Source: JAJDAH01 sp964487605 (GTDB lineage Bacteria > Myxococcota_A > Polyangia > Polyangiales > Polyangiaceae). Taken from it: a stretch of 64,000 nt of DNA. This document shows positions 54,010-62,520 of this stretch, in pieces. The notes beneath the pieces are model-generated. The model ran no database searches. It was not told where the DNA came from and saw nothing but the letters and a program-made list of their open reading frames with translations. Numbering within the stretch: the stretch's first letter is position 1; the number at the start of each line of letters is the position of its first letter. The position numbers and the translations under genes are program-made. Location: assembly GCA_964487605.1 (NCBI GenBank), contig CAZARU010000011.1, forward strand, positions 1-64,000. Direction: 5' to 3'.

Positions 54010-54876
54010 CTACTCGGGCACCCGCACCAGCGCGAACGGCACGACGTGCCCTTCGTGACCGGCCACGAGTCCGATGATCTTTCCCCCTGCTTCGTCCATG
54101 GTGCCGCGCAGCGTGGCAGTTCCCGCACCACTCTGCGCGAACGTCAGGATGAGGTCGGGATGGTCGTAGCGCCCGCTCAGTGCCACCTGTCCCTGCCCAG
54201 CCGACGACGCGTGGTCGAGCTTGCCGGACACGGCGTGGCGCTGCTCTGCCAGCGCGAGCCAGAGATCGGTCGGCTGGTCCCCCTGGACGAGCTTCCCGCG
54301 CCACACTCCGGCAAGGGCGGGCCGCTGCACGACGTCGAACGGTGGGGTGCGGAGGACGCCCGCAGCGCCGGCAATCTCGACCTCGACGCTCAGGCGATAG
54401 CGTCCGACGGAGAGCGATCCGGCGATGCCTGCATCGAGCAGCGCGAACGTCCCCGCTCCATACGTCCCGAAGGACACCGTCGCGTCTGCGCGAGCGTGGT
54501 CCGCCCAGGCGCCCTCGCCCACGTCGCGCTGAATCCGCGGAACCCTTCCGGGTGGAACCGAGACACCGTCGGCGCCGACGTGCATCAACACGCTGAGCGA
54601 AGCGTCGCGCTCGACGTCGTAGACCGAGCGGTCCGTCTCGAGATAGAGGTCGGCGGGGAGCATCGCCCCCGGCTCCGGCCGGCTGACGGCGAGAGGAATG
54701 GTCCGGAGGTCACCCTCGAAGGTCGTCGCGGCGCTCTCCGACCCGGGCCCAGTACCCACGCCGGGGGGTGTGCTCGTCGTCCCCACTTCGTCGGGCGGCG
54801 CGGACGGCTCCACATCCGCGGCGCAAGCGCAGAAAAGGACGCTGGTCAGGGCGATGAAGCCGAATCGATCTCCCAT
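54010..54876 (-). CDS. Lipoprotein of unknown function
   Basis: 288 residues from ATG 54876, with GGAGG 8 nt before. The signal ends VLFCAC, so the lipid Cys is within CAC. The mature protein has a beta-rich region with LYLETDRSVYDVERDASLSVLMH and a C-terminal segment where LAGVWRGKLVQGDQPTDLWLAL and YDHPDLILTFAQSGAGTATLRGTM look like a lipocalin-type barrel. No ligand is known. Convergent with the FHA gene. Confidence 0.75.
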   Translation of the reverse strand: MGDRFGFIALTSVLFCACAADVEPSAPPDEVGTTSTPPGVGTGPGSESAATTFEGDLRTIPLAVSRPEPGAMLPADLYLETDRSVYDVERDASLSVLMHVGADGVSVPPGRVPRIQRDVGEGAWADHARADATVSFGTYGAGTFALLDAGIAGSLSVGRYRLSVEVEIAGAAGVLRTPPFDVVQRPALAGVWRGKLVQGDQPTDLWLALAEQRHAVSGKLDHASSAGQGQVALSGRYDHPDLILTFAQSGAGTATLRGTMDEAGGKIIGLVAGHEGHVVPFALVRVPE

Positions 54877-55049
54877 GGTTCTTTCCTCCGGCGGCGCGGT
54901 TGGCCTGATTCCGTGGTCCCACGTGTCGTGTCGGGTGGGCAAGTGTGCGCAGGTGAATGCCCTCGCGCTCGACGCTCGGCCAAGAAAACTTCAGCCGAAC
55001 GGATCGGTAGCCGTCACCACGTCGGGAAGTTCACAGCCAGGGCGGAACG

Positions 55050-55667
55050 TCATCCGCCGTCGCCGCACCGATGCTGCGGCACACAGACGCTCACCCCACC
55101 GCCGGATCGGAGACAGCAGCCCGCGGGGCACCCGGCGTCGTCGTCGCACACGGAGGTACAGAACCCTTGCCCACTCCCGGTCGCGTCGACGCACGCCGCG
55201 TCTCCGCTGCCTGTACCGCAACACTCGCCGTTCGAGGCGCAGGCATAGCCCAGCGGGTAGCAGCTCATGGGCTGGCAGTGCGCGGCGGCCACGCAGACCG
55301 AAGCCCTGCAGCAGCCCGTTGCGCAGTCCGTGCCGACGGCGCACCTCGGCGCGCACACGAGCGCGAAGCCGTCGAAGACGCATGCGCCACCGGTGACATC
55401 GCCCGCGCAGCACTCGACGTTCTCGACGCAGGGTGCGCCGCCGTTGCCGCACACGTTGGGGCTGGCCTCGACGGCAGCGTCGGTCGTGGCCGCACCGTCC
55501 GGCGCGCGCGCATCGGGCGCCACACCGTCGGCTGCGGGGCCGTCACCGCTACTGGCGTCGGACGCCGCGTCCGCGCGATTCGCGATTCGCCCGCCGTCCG
55601 CCTCACCGCTCGAGCCACACGCCGGAACGATCGAGAGGGTCGCGACCGCGAGAACGACGCACCGCAT
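55050..55667 (-). CDS. Cys-rich lipoprotein
   Basis: 205 residues from ATG 55667. Signal MRCVVLAVATLSIVPAC with lipobox VPAC. An Asp/Ala linker is followed by about four Cys modules: CVENVECCAGD, CATGCCRASVC, CASNGECCGTGSG and CPAGCCLRSG. The repeated C-x5-CC pattern resembles knottin-like inserts. Function unknown. Divergent from the kinase gene. Confidence 0.8.
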   Translation of the reverse strand: MRCVVLAVATLSIVPACGSSGEADGGRIANRADAASDASSGDGPAADGVAPDARAPDGAATTDAAVEASPNVCGNGGAPCVENVECCAGDVTGGACVFDGFALVCAPRCAVGTDCATGCCRASVCVAAAHCQPMSCYPLGYACASNGECCGTGSGDAACVDATGSGQGFCTSVCDDDAGCPAGCCLRSGGGVSVCVPQHRCGDGG

Positions 55668-55812
55668 GGGTGAGATTGTCCCGTCGCGCGCGCGAGGGCG
55701 CAAGGCACACGCTTCGATCATCGTCGGACGGCGACGTGCTGCAGGCAAGCTTCGGCGCGATCCGTCGCCGCTTGACAGGCGGAATCGCCGGTCGGATCGT
55801 CATGCCCTCGTC

Positions 55813-57054
55813 GTGTCTTCGAGTCGTTCTGCCGCTGAGGCACGCGTTGGCAGCACACTCTGCGGAAAGTGGCGCATCGATGGCCTCATCGACGTCGGTG
55901 GCATGGCGGCCGTCTACGCGGCAACCCACCGCAACGGCAACCGCGTCGCCATCAAGATCCTGCACGCCCACGTCGCGAAGGACGACGAAGCACGCGATCG
56001 CTTCCTGCGGGAGGGCTACGCCGCGAATCGTGTAGGCCACCCGGGTGCGGTCACGACGCTCGACGACGATCGTGACGACGTGGGGGGCGTCTTTCTGGTC
56101 ATGGAGCTCCTGGAGGGCGAGACGCTGGAGGCACGCCTGCGACGCGGACCGCTCGGCGCAGGGGAGGTGCTTCGCGTCGCCGACGCCGTGCTCGACGTGC
56201 TTCACCACGCACACAGGAACGGCATCATCCACCGGGACATCAAGCCGGCGAACGTGTTCTTGACCCGGGAGGGCGTCGTCAAGATCCTCGACTTCGGGTT
56301 CGCTCGGTTGCGGGAACACACCTTCGACGCCGCAGCTACGCGGGATGGTGTCGTCATAGGAACGCCTTCGTTCATGCCGCCCGAGCAGGCGCAGGCCAAA
56401 CCCGATCAGATCGACCACCGCAGCGACTTGTGGGCGGTGGGCGCGACCGCGTTCACCGCGCTGACCGGCCGTCAGGTCCACGAGGGCAGGACGATGGTGG
56501 AGCGACTGATGGCGGCCATGCGCAAGCCGGCGCCGTCCCTGGCGGCGTTTCTGCCGTCCGCGCCAGCGGCGCTGGTCGCATGGGTGGACCGTGCGCTCGA
56601 GTTCGACAAGGAGGCGCGGTGGGCCGACGCGGAGACGATGCGCGCCGCCGGTCGTGACGTGTCGCGCGCGCTGCTCGGAGCAGAGGCCGTCGCTCCGCCA
56701 TCGAGCCCCGCGGCCGCCCCCTGGCTGACCGAGCCGTCTGCCAAGGAACCGAGCATCGCCTTCGAGCTCGTTCCCAAGGAGCGACGAACCGTACCGGGGG
56801 CCCTGGAGACCGACGACACACAGCTCGACCCGGAAGCCGGCGACGCAGCGGCAGACCTGGTGACGGCGAGCATGATCGAAGACGTGGAGGACGCAGGGTC
56901 GAGCCTGCTGCGTGACGTCGACGACGTCAGTGCCAGCATGATCCAGTCCATGGACGACGTCACCGCCAGCATGATCGAAGACGTGGACGACGAAGGCGCC
57001 GACACGACCGACGCCGGGGACGGCGACTCCGGCGCGACCACGCCCCGGAAGTGA
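55813..57054 (+). CDS. Soluble Ser/Thr protein kinase with acidic repeat tail
   Basis: 413 residues if GTG 55813 is the start; no Shine-Dalgarno and no ATG nearby. Kinase domain about 20-290: IDVGGMAAVYAA (P-loop with its last Gly replaced), Lys48 in VAIKIL, HRDIKPAN with Asp142, DFG at 160-162, GTPSFMPPEQ. There is no membrane helix. Residues 350-393 are four 11-residue acidic repeats (VTASMIEDVED type) that carry Ser/Thr. These could be autophosphorylation or docking sites, for example for FHA domains. Confidence 0.9.
   Translation: MSSSRSAAEARVGSTLCGKWRIDGLIDVGGMAAVYAATHRNGNRVAIKILHAHVAKDDEARDRFLREGYAANRVGHPGAVTTLDDDRDDVGGVFLVMELLEGETLEARLRRGPLGAGEVLRVADAVLDVLHHAHRNGIIHRDIKPANVFLTREGVVKILDFGFARLREHTFDAAATRDGVVIGTPSFMPPEQAQAKPDQIDHRSDLWAVGATAFTALTGRQVHEGRTMVERLMAAMRKPAPSLAAFLPSAPAALVAWVDRALEFDKEARWADAETMRAAGRDVSRALLGAEAVAPPSSPAAAPWLTEPSAKEPSIAFELVPKERRTVPGALETDDTQLDPEAGDAAADLVTASMIEDVEDAGSSLLRDVDDVSASMIQSMDDVTASMIEDVDDEGADTTDAGDGDSGATTPRK
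56860..56991 (+). repeat. Four 33-bp tandem repeats in the kinase tail
   Basis: Encodes VTASMIEDVED, AGSSLLRDVDD, VSASMIQSMDD and VTASMIEDVDD, in frame at the end of the kinase gene. Confidence 0.85.
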
Positions 57055-57156
57055 GGCCCCGAAGCCTGGACCCCCGCCAGATCTGCGGGCGAAGACTGGA
57101 CACTGGGCCTCTCAGGTGACAAGAGGCGCGCTATTCCTTCGTTGGTCAGCTCCTTC

Positions 57157-58005
57157 ATGCGTGCACTGGCGACGGCCAGCGTGGCGCTCGCGATGGCGGG
57201 CACGAGCGCCTCGGTCCGTGCGCAGCCGTCGAACGCGGCAGACGTTCTGGCGACGCGCACGCCGGCGGCCCCGGAGCGCCGTCTCTCCCCGTGGCAATCG
57301 GACCAGGACACGTACTTCGTGTCCGGCACGACCGATCTGGGCATCATCTACGTGCGGCCCCGCGTCATGCTCGGGTACGGCTCACCGCACTGGAAGTACG
57401 TCGCGATAGATGCCTACGTGACCACGACGAACAGCTTCACTTCGCCTTACCTCGGCTGGCGCGCAACGTTCCCGTTCCTGGACGCGTTCCTCGGCGTCCG
57501 GACGGTTTACCCGTTCGACAGACGCTTCTTGGCTCCGAGCGACCGGCACACGGGCGATGACCTCTCTCTCGACGGCGGTGGCGAACGCTCCACCTACAAC
57601 GTCGTCGAGCACGAGATCTCGGCGCTGGCGCCCGTGCTCCACGGGATAGCCTACGCACAGGTGCACCCGCTCATGGTGGACGCGCCGCGCGACCGCCACG
57701 TCTTCGAGGAGCGAATTCGAGCCGTCGTGGCCCCGCCCTTCGCGATGAACACGCGCCTCGGCTACTTCTACGGTTTCGGCGAAGCGCAGAAGCTCAAGGC
57801 AGGCCTGATCACCGAGTACGTGGTCCTTCCCGGGCGACCCAGGAACGTCCTGCGCGCGGGGCCGCTCTTTCTCCTGGAGCTGTCACCCACTCTCGACGCC
57901 ATGGGAGCCTTCTCGGCCGTCATCGACAGCCCCGATGCCCTGGGTACGTTCCACGGCCCGTACGCGTTCCTCGGCATCCTGCATCGCTGGGCAAAGCGCT
58001 TCTGA
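57157..58005 (+). CDS. Exported protein of unknown function
   Basis: 282 residues from ATG 57157; TTG 57142 is an alternative. The signal peptide ends near SASVRAQ. The mature protein has alternating hydrophobic strands and many aromatic residues (VRPRVMLGYGSPHWKYVAIDAYVTT, YLGWRATFPFLDAFLGVRTVYPF, FLLELSPTL) and ends HRWAKRF, as an outer-membrane barrel might. No family recognised. It follows the kinase on the same strand after 100 bp. Confidence 0.7.
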   Translation: MRALATASVALAMAGTSASVRAQPSNAADVLATRTPAAPERRLSPWQSDQDTYFVSGTTDLGIIYVRPRVMLGYGSPHWKYVAIDAYVTTTNSFTSPYLGWRATFPFLDAFLGVRTVYPFDRRFLAPSDRHTGDDLSLDGGGERSTYNVVEHEISALAPVLHGIAYAQVHPLMVDAPRDRHVFEERIRAVVAPPFAMNTRLGYFYGFGEAQKLKAGLITEYVVLPGRPRNVLRAGPLFLLELSPTLDAMGAFSAVIDSPDALGTFHGPYAFLGILHRWAKRF

Positions 58006-58019
58006 CGTCCGCGCTCGGG

Positions 58020-59486
58020 TCACATGCAGACCCCGCCGGTGCAAGTCTGCGGTGCGACACACGGCTGATTGCACCCACCGCAGTGCGGCATGCTCGTCGC
58101 CGTGTCCACCTCGCATCCGTTCCCGGCGTCGCCGTCGCAGTTGCCGCGGCCCGGGCTGCACGCGATCTGGCACGCACCGGCGACGCAGGTCGGCGTGCCA
58201 CCCGCCGTGCTGCACGGCTGGCTGCAAGCGCCGCAGTGTGCGGTGCTCGCCGTCGTATCCGTCTCGCAGCCGTTGCCCACGTTGGCATCGCAGTCGCCGC
58301 GACCCGGGTTGCAGGCCATGACGCACACCTGCTGAACGCACGTCGACGTGCCACCCACCGTGGAGCACGGACGATTGCAGCCGCCACAGTGCGCCGGGTT
58401 GGTCACGAACGACGTCTCGCAGCCGTTGCCGACGTTCCCGTCGCAGTTGCCGCGGGTGGCGACGCACGCGAGGGTGCACGAGCTGTTCGAGCACGTGGGC
58501 ACCGCCCCGTTGGTACTGCACGCCTGGCCGCAGCCGCCGCAGTGAGCGGTGGTGTTCGTCGTGTTGGTCTCGCAGCCGTTGCCGACGTTCCCGTCGCAGT
58601 TGCCTCTGCTCGAGAGGCACACGATTCCGCAGTTGCCGTTGCTGCACGTCGCCGTGCCGCCGGTCGCGTTGCACGCGCGCCCGCACATCCCGCAGTGCGC
58701 GACGTCCCGATCCGTGTCCGTCTCGCAACCGTTGCCGACGTTCCCGTCGCAGTTGCCCCAGTCGCCACTGCACGAGGCGATGTCACACTGTCCGGCGACG
58801 CAACGCTCCACCGAGTGCGCGAGGTTGCAGGCGTTGCTGCAGAACCCGCAGTTCGCGACGTCCGTGGCCGTGTCGATCTCGCAGAGGTCCGCAGGAATCA
58901 GGTTGCAGTCGCGGGTCGTTCCGGGGCAGGACGACACACGGCACTGTCCGGCGCTGCACTCCTGGCTCGGTCCGAACTGCGCGATGCAGTCGGTCGTGCA
59001 CGTCCCGCAGTGCGTCGGATCGAGCTGGAGGTTGCTCTCGCAACCATCGAGGGGATCCTGATTGCAGTCTTCGTGCGGCGAAGCGCAGAGCTCCACACGA
59101 CATTGCTGCGCTTCGCAGCGGGCCGTCGCGTTCGTCAGAGCGCACGGCTCGCACGTCGTGGGACCGCATCCGTAGGCGGGGTCCGCCAGGGGAACGCAGA
59201 CCCCGTTGCACGGCTTGGTTCCGGGAAAGCATCCTCCGTCCGGGATGGGAATCGCACCGCCCGAACCGCCGGAGCCGCCGGCTTCACTCGCATCGGAGAC
59301 GCCTCCGGCGCCAGAGAGGCCCCCGACGCCACCGAACGCGCCGAACCCTGCTCCGGCGGACCCATCGGGCACGTCACCGGTGGCTGCGGACCCTTCCGTG
59401 TCGAGCGTGCAGCTCGCGGCCGCGGTGACGGAAGCGACCACCGCAACGCCGACCAGTACGCTCGTCCGGAACACGGGGGGCGACAC
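58020..59486 (-). CDS. Tandem Cys-repeat surface lipoprotein
   Basis: 488 residues from GTG 59486; a TACACT hexamer ends 9 nt before, and longer forms lack support. The signal ends VTAAASC (Cys26, weak lipobox). A Gly/Ser linker is followed by seven tandem modules of about 44-50 residues: GNCDGNVGNGCET, then HCGGC-x-x-x-C, then TC-x-x-x-x-C. The last five are nearly identical, the first two diverged. Proteins of this kind are frequently misnamed 'tryptophan synthase' by sequence similarity; nothing here suggests that activity. Probably extracellular and disulfide-rich. Confidence 0.86.
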   Translation of the reverse strand: MSPPVFRTSVLVGVAVVASVTAAASCTLDTEGSAATGDVPDGSAGAGFGAFGGVGGLSGAGGVSDASEAGGSGGSGGAIPIPDGGCFPGTKPCNGVCVPLADPAYGCGPTTCEPCALTNATARCEAQQCRVELCASPHEDCNQDPLDGCESNLQLDPTHCGTCTTDCIAQFGPSQECSAGQCRVSSCPGTTRDCNLIPADLCEIDTATDVANCGFCSNACNLAHSVERCVAGQCDIASCSGDWGNCDGNVGNGCETDTDRDVAHCGMCGRACNATGGTATCSNGNCGIVCLSSRGNCDGNVGNGCETNTTNTTAHCGGCGQACSTNGAVPTCSNSSCTLACVATRGNCDGNVGNGCETSFVTNPAHCGGCNRPCSTVGGTSTCVQQVCVMACNPGRGDCDANVGNGCETDTTASTAHCGACSQPCSTAGGTPTCVAGACQIACSPGRGNCDGDAGNGCEVDTATSMPHCGGCNQPCVAPQTCTGGVCM

Positions 59487-59495
59487 CTGGGCGAA

Positions 59496-59501
59496 AGTGT
59501 A
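59496..59501 (-). promoter_or_regulatory. -10 hexamer TACACT
   Basis: Ends 9 nt before GTG 59486 and decides that start. Confidence 0.5.
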
Positions 59502-59666
59502 CGCCGTCGCAGCCCACCGTGGGACACGCAACCCGCACGCAACCGGAGAGGGCGAAACGCTTGACGAATCCCGTGGACCGTGACCTTGATGACCCCGGTC
59601 CGTGAGAAGCTCGAAGATCGTCGCCTTCCGCCGGGGTTTCGGCGGTGATCGCTCATCGTCCGGAAC

Positions 59667-61937
59667 GTGAGCAACGACGGCACGTCGCCGGAGACGGGGC
59701 CCGCACGCACCATCGGCCTGGTGGGCGCCACCGGGGTCGGCGTCGGCGCGATCGTCGGTGGTGGGATCCTGGTTCTCGCCGGCGTGGCATTCCGCGCGGC
59801 GGGGCCCGGCGCGATCGCCGCGTTCGCCGTCAACGGGTTCATCGCCGTGCTGACGGCCCTCAGCTTCGCGGAGATGAGCACCGCGTTCCCGGAGTCCGGG
59901 GGAGCCTACACGTTCGCGAAGAAGGTCCTGTCGGTCCGAGCGGCGTTCACCGTCGGGTGGATCCTCTGGTTCGCGTACATCGTGGCCGCCGTCCTGTACG
60001 CCCTCGGATTCGCCTCGTACGCCGTTCCGGTGATCGCCGAGGCGTGGCGCGCGACGGGAAGCGCTCCACCGGAATGGCTCGGCGCGCGAACGGTCGCCGT
60101 TTCGCTCGCCCTCGCGGCGTCCACCGTCTACACCGTGTCGCTCATCCGCAAGGCGACGGGCGGTGGCGAGTGGGCCACCTGGGGCAAGGTCGTCGTCTTC
60201 GCGGTCCTCATCGTCGCGGGGCTGTGGGCCCTGGCGAAGAACGACACGACGGACGTCGCAGGCTCGTTCACACCCTTCTTGCCGCGAGGTTCGACGGGTC
60301 TGCTCGAAGCCATGGGCTTCACGTTCATTGCATTGCAGGGCTTCGACCTCATCGCGGCGGTCGCCGGCGAGGTGAAGAATCCGGAGAAGACGATTCCGCG
60401 CGCGATGCTCCTGTCACTGGGCGCCGCGATCGTCATCTATCTGCCGCTGCTCTTCATCGTGGCGACCGTGGGTGTGACGCCGGGCAGCGACATCACGGCC
60501 ATGAGCACGGCGAATCCCGAGACGGTCATGGCCCTTGCCGTCCGCAACTACATGGGTGCGCCGGGCTACTGGCTCGTCGTCGTGGCCGCGATTCTCTCCA
60601 CGCTGTCGGCGCTGCAGGCCAACCTCTTGGCCGCGTCGCGAGTGGCCCTCACCATGGCGACGGACAGGACGCTCCCCGCGGTCATCGGGCAGATCCATCC
60701 CCGGCGAAACACTCCGCTCATGGCGATCTACGCCACGGCCCTGGCGCTGACGGCGATCCTCCTCATGGTCCCGGACCTGGCCGCGGCGGGTGCGGCTGCG
60801 AGCCTGATCTTCCTCGTCGCCTTCGCGCTCGCCCACTGGACGGCGATCCTGGCTCGGCGAAGATCGAGTGATCGTACGAGCGTGGTTTCGACGGCCGTTC
60901 CGAAGCCTCCTGCGTACCGGACGCCGTGGTTTCCCCTCGTTCCGATCACCGGCGGCCTCGCCTGCGCGGGGATGGCCGTCTTCCAGGCGGTGGCCGTCCC
61001 CGCCGCAGGCGGCATCACGGCGGTCTGGCTCGGCCTCGGGGTGCTTCTCTACTTCGCCTTGTTCTCGAGTCGCGCGCAGACCTTCGACGCATTCGCAGAA
61101 GCTCACGACCCGTCCCTCGCGCGCCTTCGTGGACGCAACCCGACGGTGCTCGTCCCCATCGCGAATCCCGCGAGCGCCGCGGCCATGGTGGGCATCGCCG
61201 CGGCCCTGGCCCCGCCACGCGTCGGCAGGGTGATGCTCTTGAGCGTCATTCGACCGCCGGACGACCGCGAGGAAGAGTCCGGCCCGCGCTCCATCGACGC
61301 CACCCAGGGGCTGCTTCGGGAAGCACTGACGACGTGCTTTCGCGCAGGACACCGGCCGGAAGCGCTCATGACCGTGGCGGACGCGCCGTGGTCGGAGATT
61401 GGCCGGGTGGCGAGCGCCCAGAGGTGCGAAGGGTTACTCCTCGGTCTGGGCGAAGCGACCGAGCGGATCGCCGGGGGGCACCTCGAGACGCTCCTGAACG
61501 AGGTCGAGTGCGACGTGATGTTCCTCCGGACGCCGGCGAACTGGACTCCGCGCCAGGCCCGACGCGTGCTGGTTCCACTTGCGGGCCGCGGGGAGCAGTT
61601 CGAGGTCAGGGCCAGGCTGCTCGGCAGCCTGGTGCGGACGGGCCTGACCGACATCACCTGGATCACTGTGGTCCCGGAAGGCGCGCCGGAGCACCGCGAG
61701 GTCGAGGCGCGCCGAACCCTCGAGCGCGTGGCTGCCGACCAGTCGCACGCGCGCTCCAGCGTCGAGGTCGTCCGCAGCGACGACGCAGCGGGCGCGATCG
61801 CGGACCGGGCCGACGATCACGACCTTCTCGTGATCGGCCTGCAGAAGGACCAGGAGGGGCGTCGCGTCTTCGGAAGCTTCGCCGCGAAGATCGCCGCCGG
61901 CACGTCCTCGGCGATTCTCTTCATCAGCCGTCGCTGA
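59667..61937 (+). CDS. APC-family amino acid transporter fused to universal-stress domains
   Basis: 756 residues from GTG 59667. Residues about 15-470 are an APC permease (VGATGVGVGAIVGGGILVLAGVAF at helix 1, FAEMSTAFPESGGAYTFAKK, AMGFTFIALQGFDLIAAVAGEVKNPEKTIPRAM at helix 6). From about 485 to the end are two UspA-like segments (NPTVLVPIANPASAAAMVGIAAAL; DHDLLVIGLQKDQEG...SSAILFISRR). Such fusions occur in several bacteria; the USP part likely senses energy state and tunes transport of an amino acid or amine. Confidence 0.92.
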   Translation: MSNDGTSPETGPARTIGLVGATGVGVGAIVGGGILVLAGVAFRAAGPGAIAAFAVNGFIAVLTALSFAEMSTAFPESGGAYTFAKKVLSVRAAFTVGWILWFAYIVAAVLYALGFASYAVPVIAEAWRATGSAPPEWLGARTVAVSLALAASTVYTVSLIRKATGGGEWATWGKVVVFAVLIVAGLWALAKNDTTDVAGSFTPFLPRGSTGLLEAMGFTFIALQGFDLIAAVAGEVKNPEKTIPRAMLLSLGAAIVIYLPLLFIVATVGVTPGSDITAMSTANPETVMALAVRNYMGAPGYWLVVVAAILSTLSALQANLLAASRVALTMATDRTLPAVIGQIHPRRNTPLMAIYATALALTAILLMVPDLAAAGAAASLIFLVAFALAHWTAILARRRSSDRTSVVSTAVPKPPAYRTPWFPLVPITGGLACAGMAVFQAVAVPAAGGITAVWLGLGVLLYFALFSSRAQTFDAFAEAHDPSLARLRGRNPTVLVPIANPASAAAMVGIAAALAPPRVGRVMLLSVIRPPDDREEESGPRSIDATQGLLREALTTCFRAGHRPEALMTVADAPWSEIGRVASAQRCEGLLLGLGEATERIAGGHLETLLNEVECDVMFLRTPANWTPRQARRVLVPLAGRGEQFEVRARLLGSLVRTGLTDITWITVVPEGAPEHREVEARRTLERVAADQSHARSSVEVVRSDDAAGAIADRADDHDLLVIGLQKDQEGRRVFGSFAAKIAAGTSSAILFISRR

Positions 61938-61950
61938 CGAGCGACCGAGA

Positions 61951-62397
61951 TCAGCCGGGGATCTGGGCGAGCACGTCCGACGCGTGCGTCTTGACGTGCA
62001 CCTTCCCGTGCGCCGCGACGATCTTGCCGTCGGGCCCGATCACGTAGCTGATCCTGCGAGCGATGCCGTTCGGATCGTCGACCGCGCCGTAGGCCATCGC
62101 GATGGCGCGATCCGTGTCGCAGAGCAGCTTGAACGGGAACGCATGCTTCTCGGCGAACGCGCGGTTGGCTTCGACCGAATCCACGGAGATACCGAGGACC
62201 TCCGCGCCGCGCGCGGCGAACTCGTCAATCTGGTCGCGGAACCCGCAACCCTCGATCGTTCACCCGGGGGTATCCGCCACCGGGTAGAACCAGAGCACGA
62301 CGGATCGGCCCGACAGGGCCGAGAGCCGGATGGTCTCGCCGGTGTGCGCGAGCACCTCGAAGTCCGGAGCGGTGTCCCCGACGTTCAGCAGCGCCAC
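61951..62397 (-). CDS. Selenocysteine-containing peroxiredoxin (Bcp/AhpC type), UGA-decoded
   Basis: 148 residues from GTG 62397, reading through an in-frame TGA at 62262-62260. Thiol peroxidase reducing H2O2 and organic peroxides. The first 45 codons give a complete Prx start (NVGDTAPDFEVLAHTGETI, then VVLWFYPVADTPG); the TGA falls exactly at the peroxidatic Cys, giving TPG-Sec46-TIEGC with Cys51 as resolving residue (the Bcp Cys-x4-Cys spacing). The frame then continues GFRDQIDEFAARGAEVLGISVDS to the end without break. A hairpin 9 nt after the TGA fits a SECIS. A TAATCC hexamer ends 6 nt before the start. Decoding needs SelA/B/C/D, not in the window. The alternative is a nonsense mutation. 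Confidence 0.88.
62232..62250 (-). promoter_or_regulatory. SECIS-like hairpin for UGA recoding
   Basis: Minus-strand GGTTGCGG-GTT-CCGCGACC forms an 8-bp stem (one G-U pair) with a GTT loop; the loop G lies 18 nt after the TGA. Bacterial SECIS elements need a stem of 4-16 bp, a short loop with G in its first positions, and 16-37 nt from the UGA. All three are met. Confidence 0.75.
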
Positions 62398-62403
62398 GCC
62401 CAG

Positions 62404-62409
62404 GGATTA
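62404..62409 (-). promoter_or_regulatory. -10-like hexamer TAATCC
   Basis: Ends 6 nt before the GTG start of the selenoprotein gene and independently supports the long reading, because a truncated gene would not need a promoter here. Confidence 0.5.
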
Positions 62410-62520
62410 CCGAAGACTCCCGCGGAGCGCAAGTTCGCTCCGTCCGAGGGGGCCACCGACGGTCGTTGCACCGGGTGTGGCGCTTGACGTCTGGACCCGA
62501 TCACTCCCACCGTTGGGCGA

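Noticed and set aside
57053..57113. GAGGCCC/GGGCCTC inverted repeat after the kinase gene as a terminator
   Set aside because: The loop is about 45 nt and no T-run follows, so it is not a convincing terminator.
58020..59486. CRISPR-like array
   Set aside because: The regular repeats are coding modules with Cys spacing in one open frame; no short identical repeats with unique spacers.
61951..62184. Short 77-residue peroxiredoxin fragment as a complete gene
   Set aside because: It would lack the catalytic loop and the first strands. The TGA-containing full-length reading explains the sequence better.
61951..62397. Peroxiredoxin pseudogene with a nonsense mutation
   Set aside because: The stop lies exactly on the catalytic Cys codon, both sides are intact, and a SECIS-like hairpin follows; decay would not be so precise. 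Not fully excluded without the Sec machinery.
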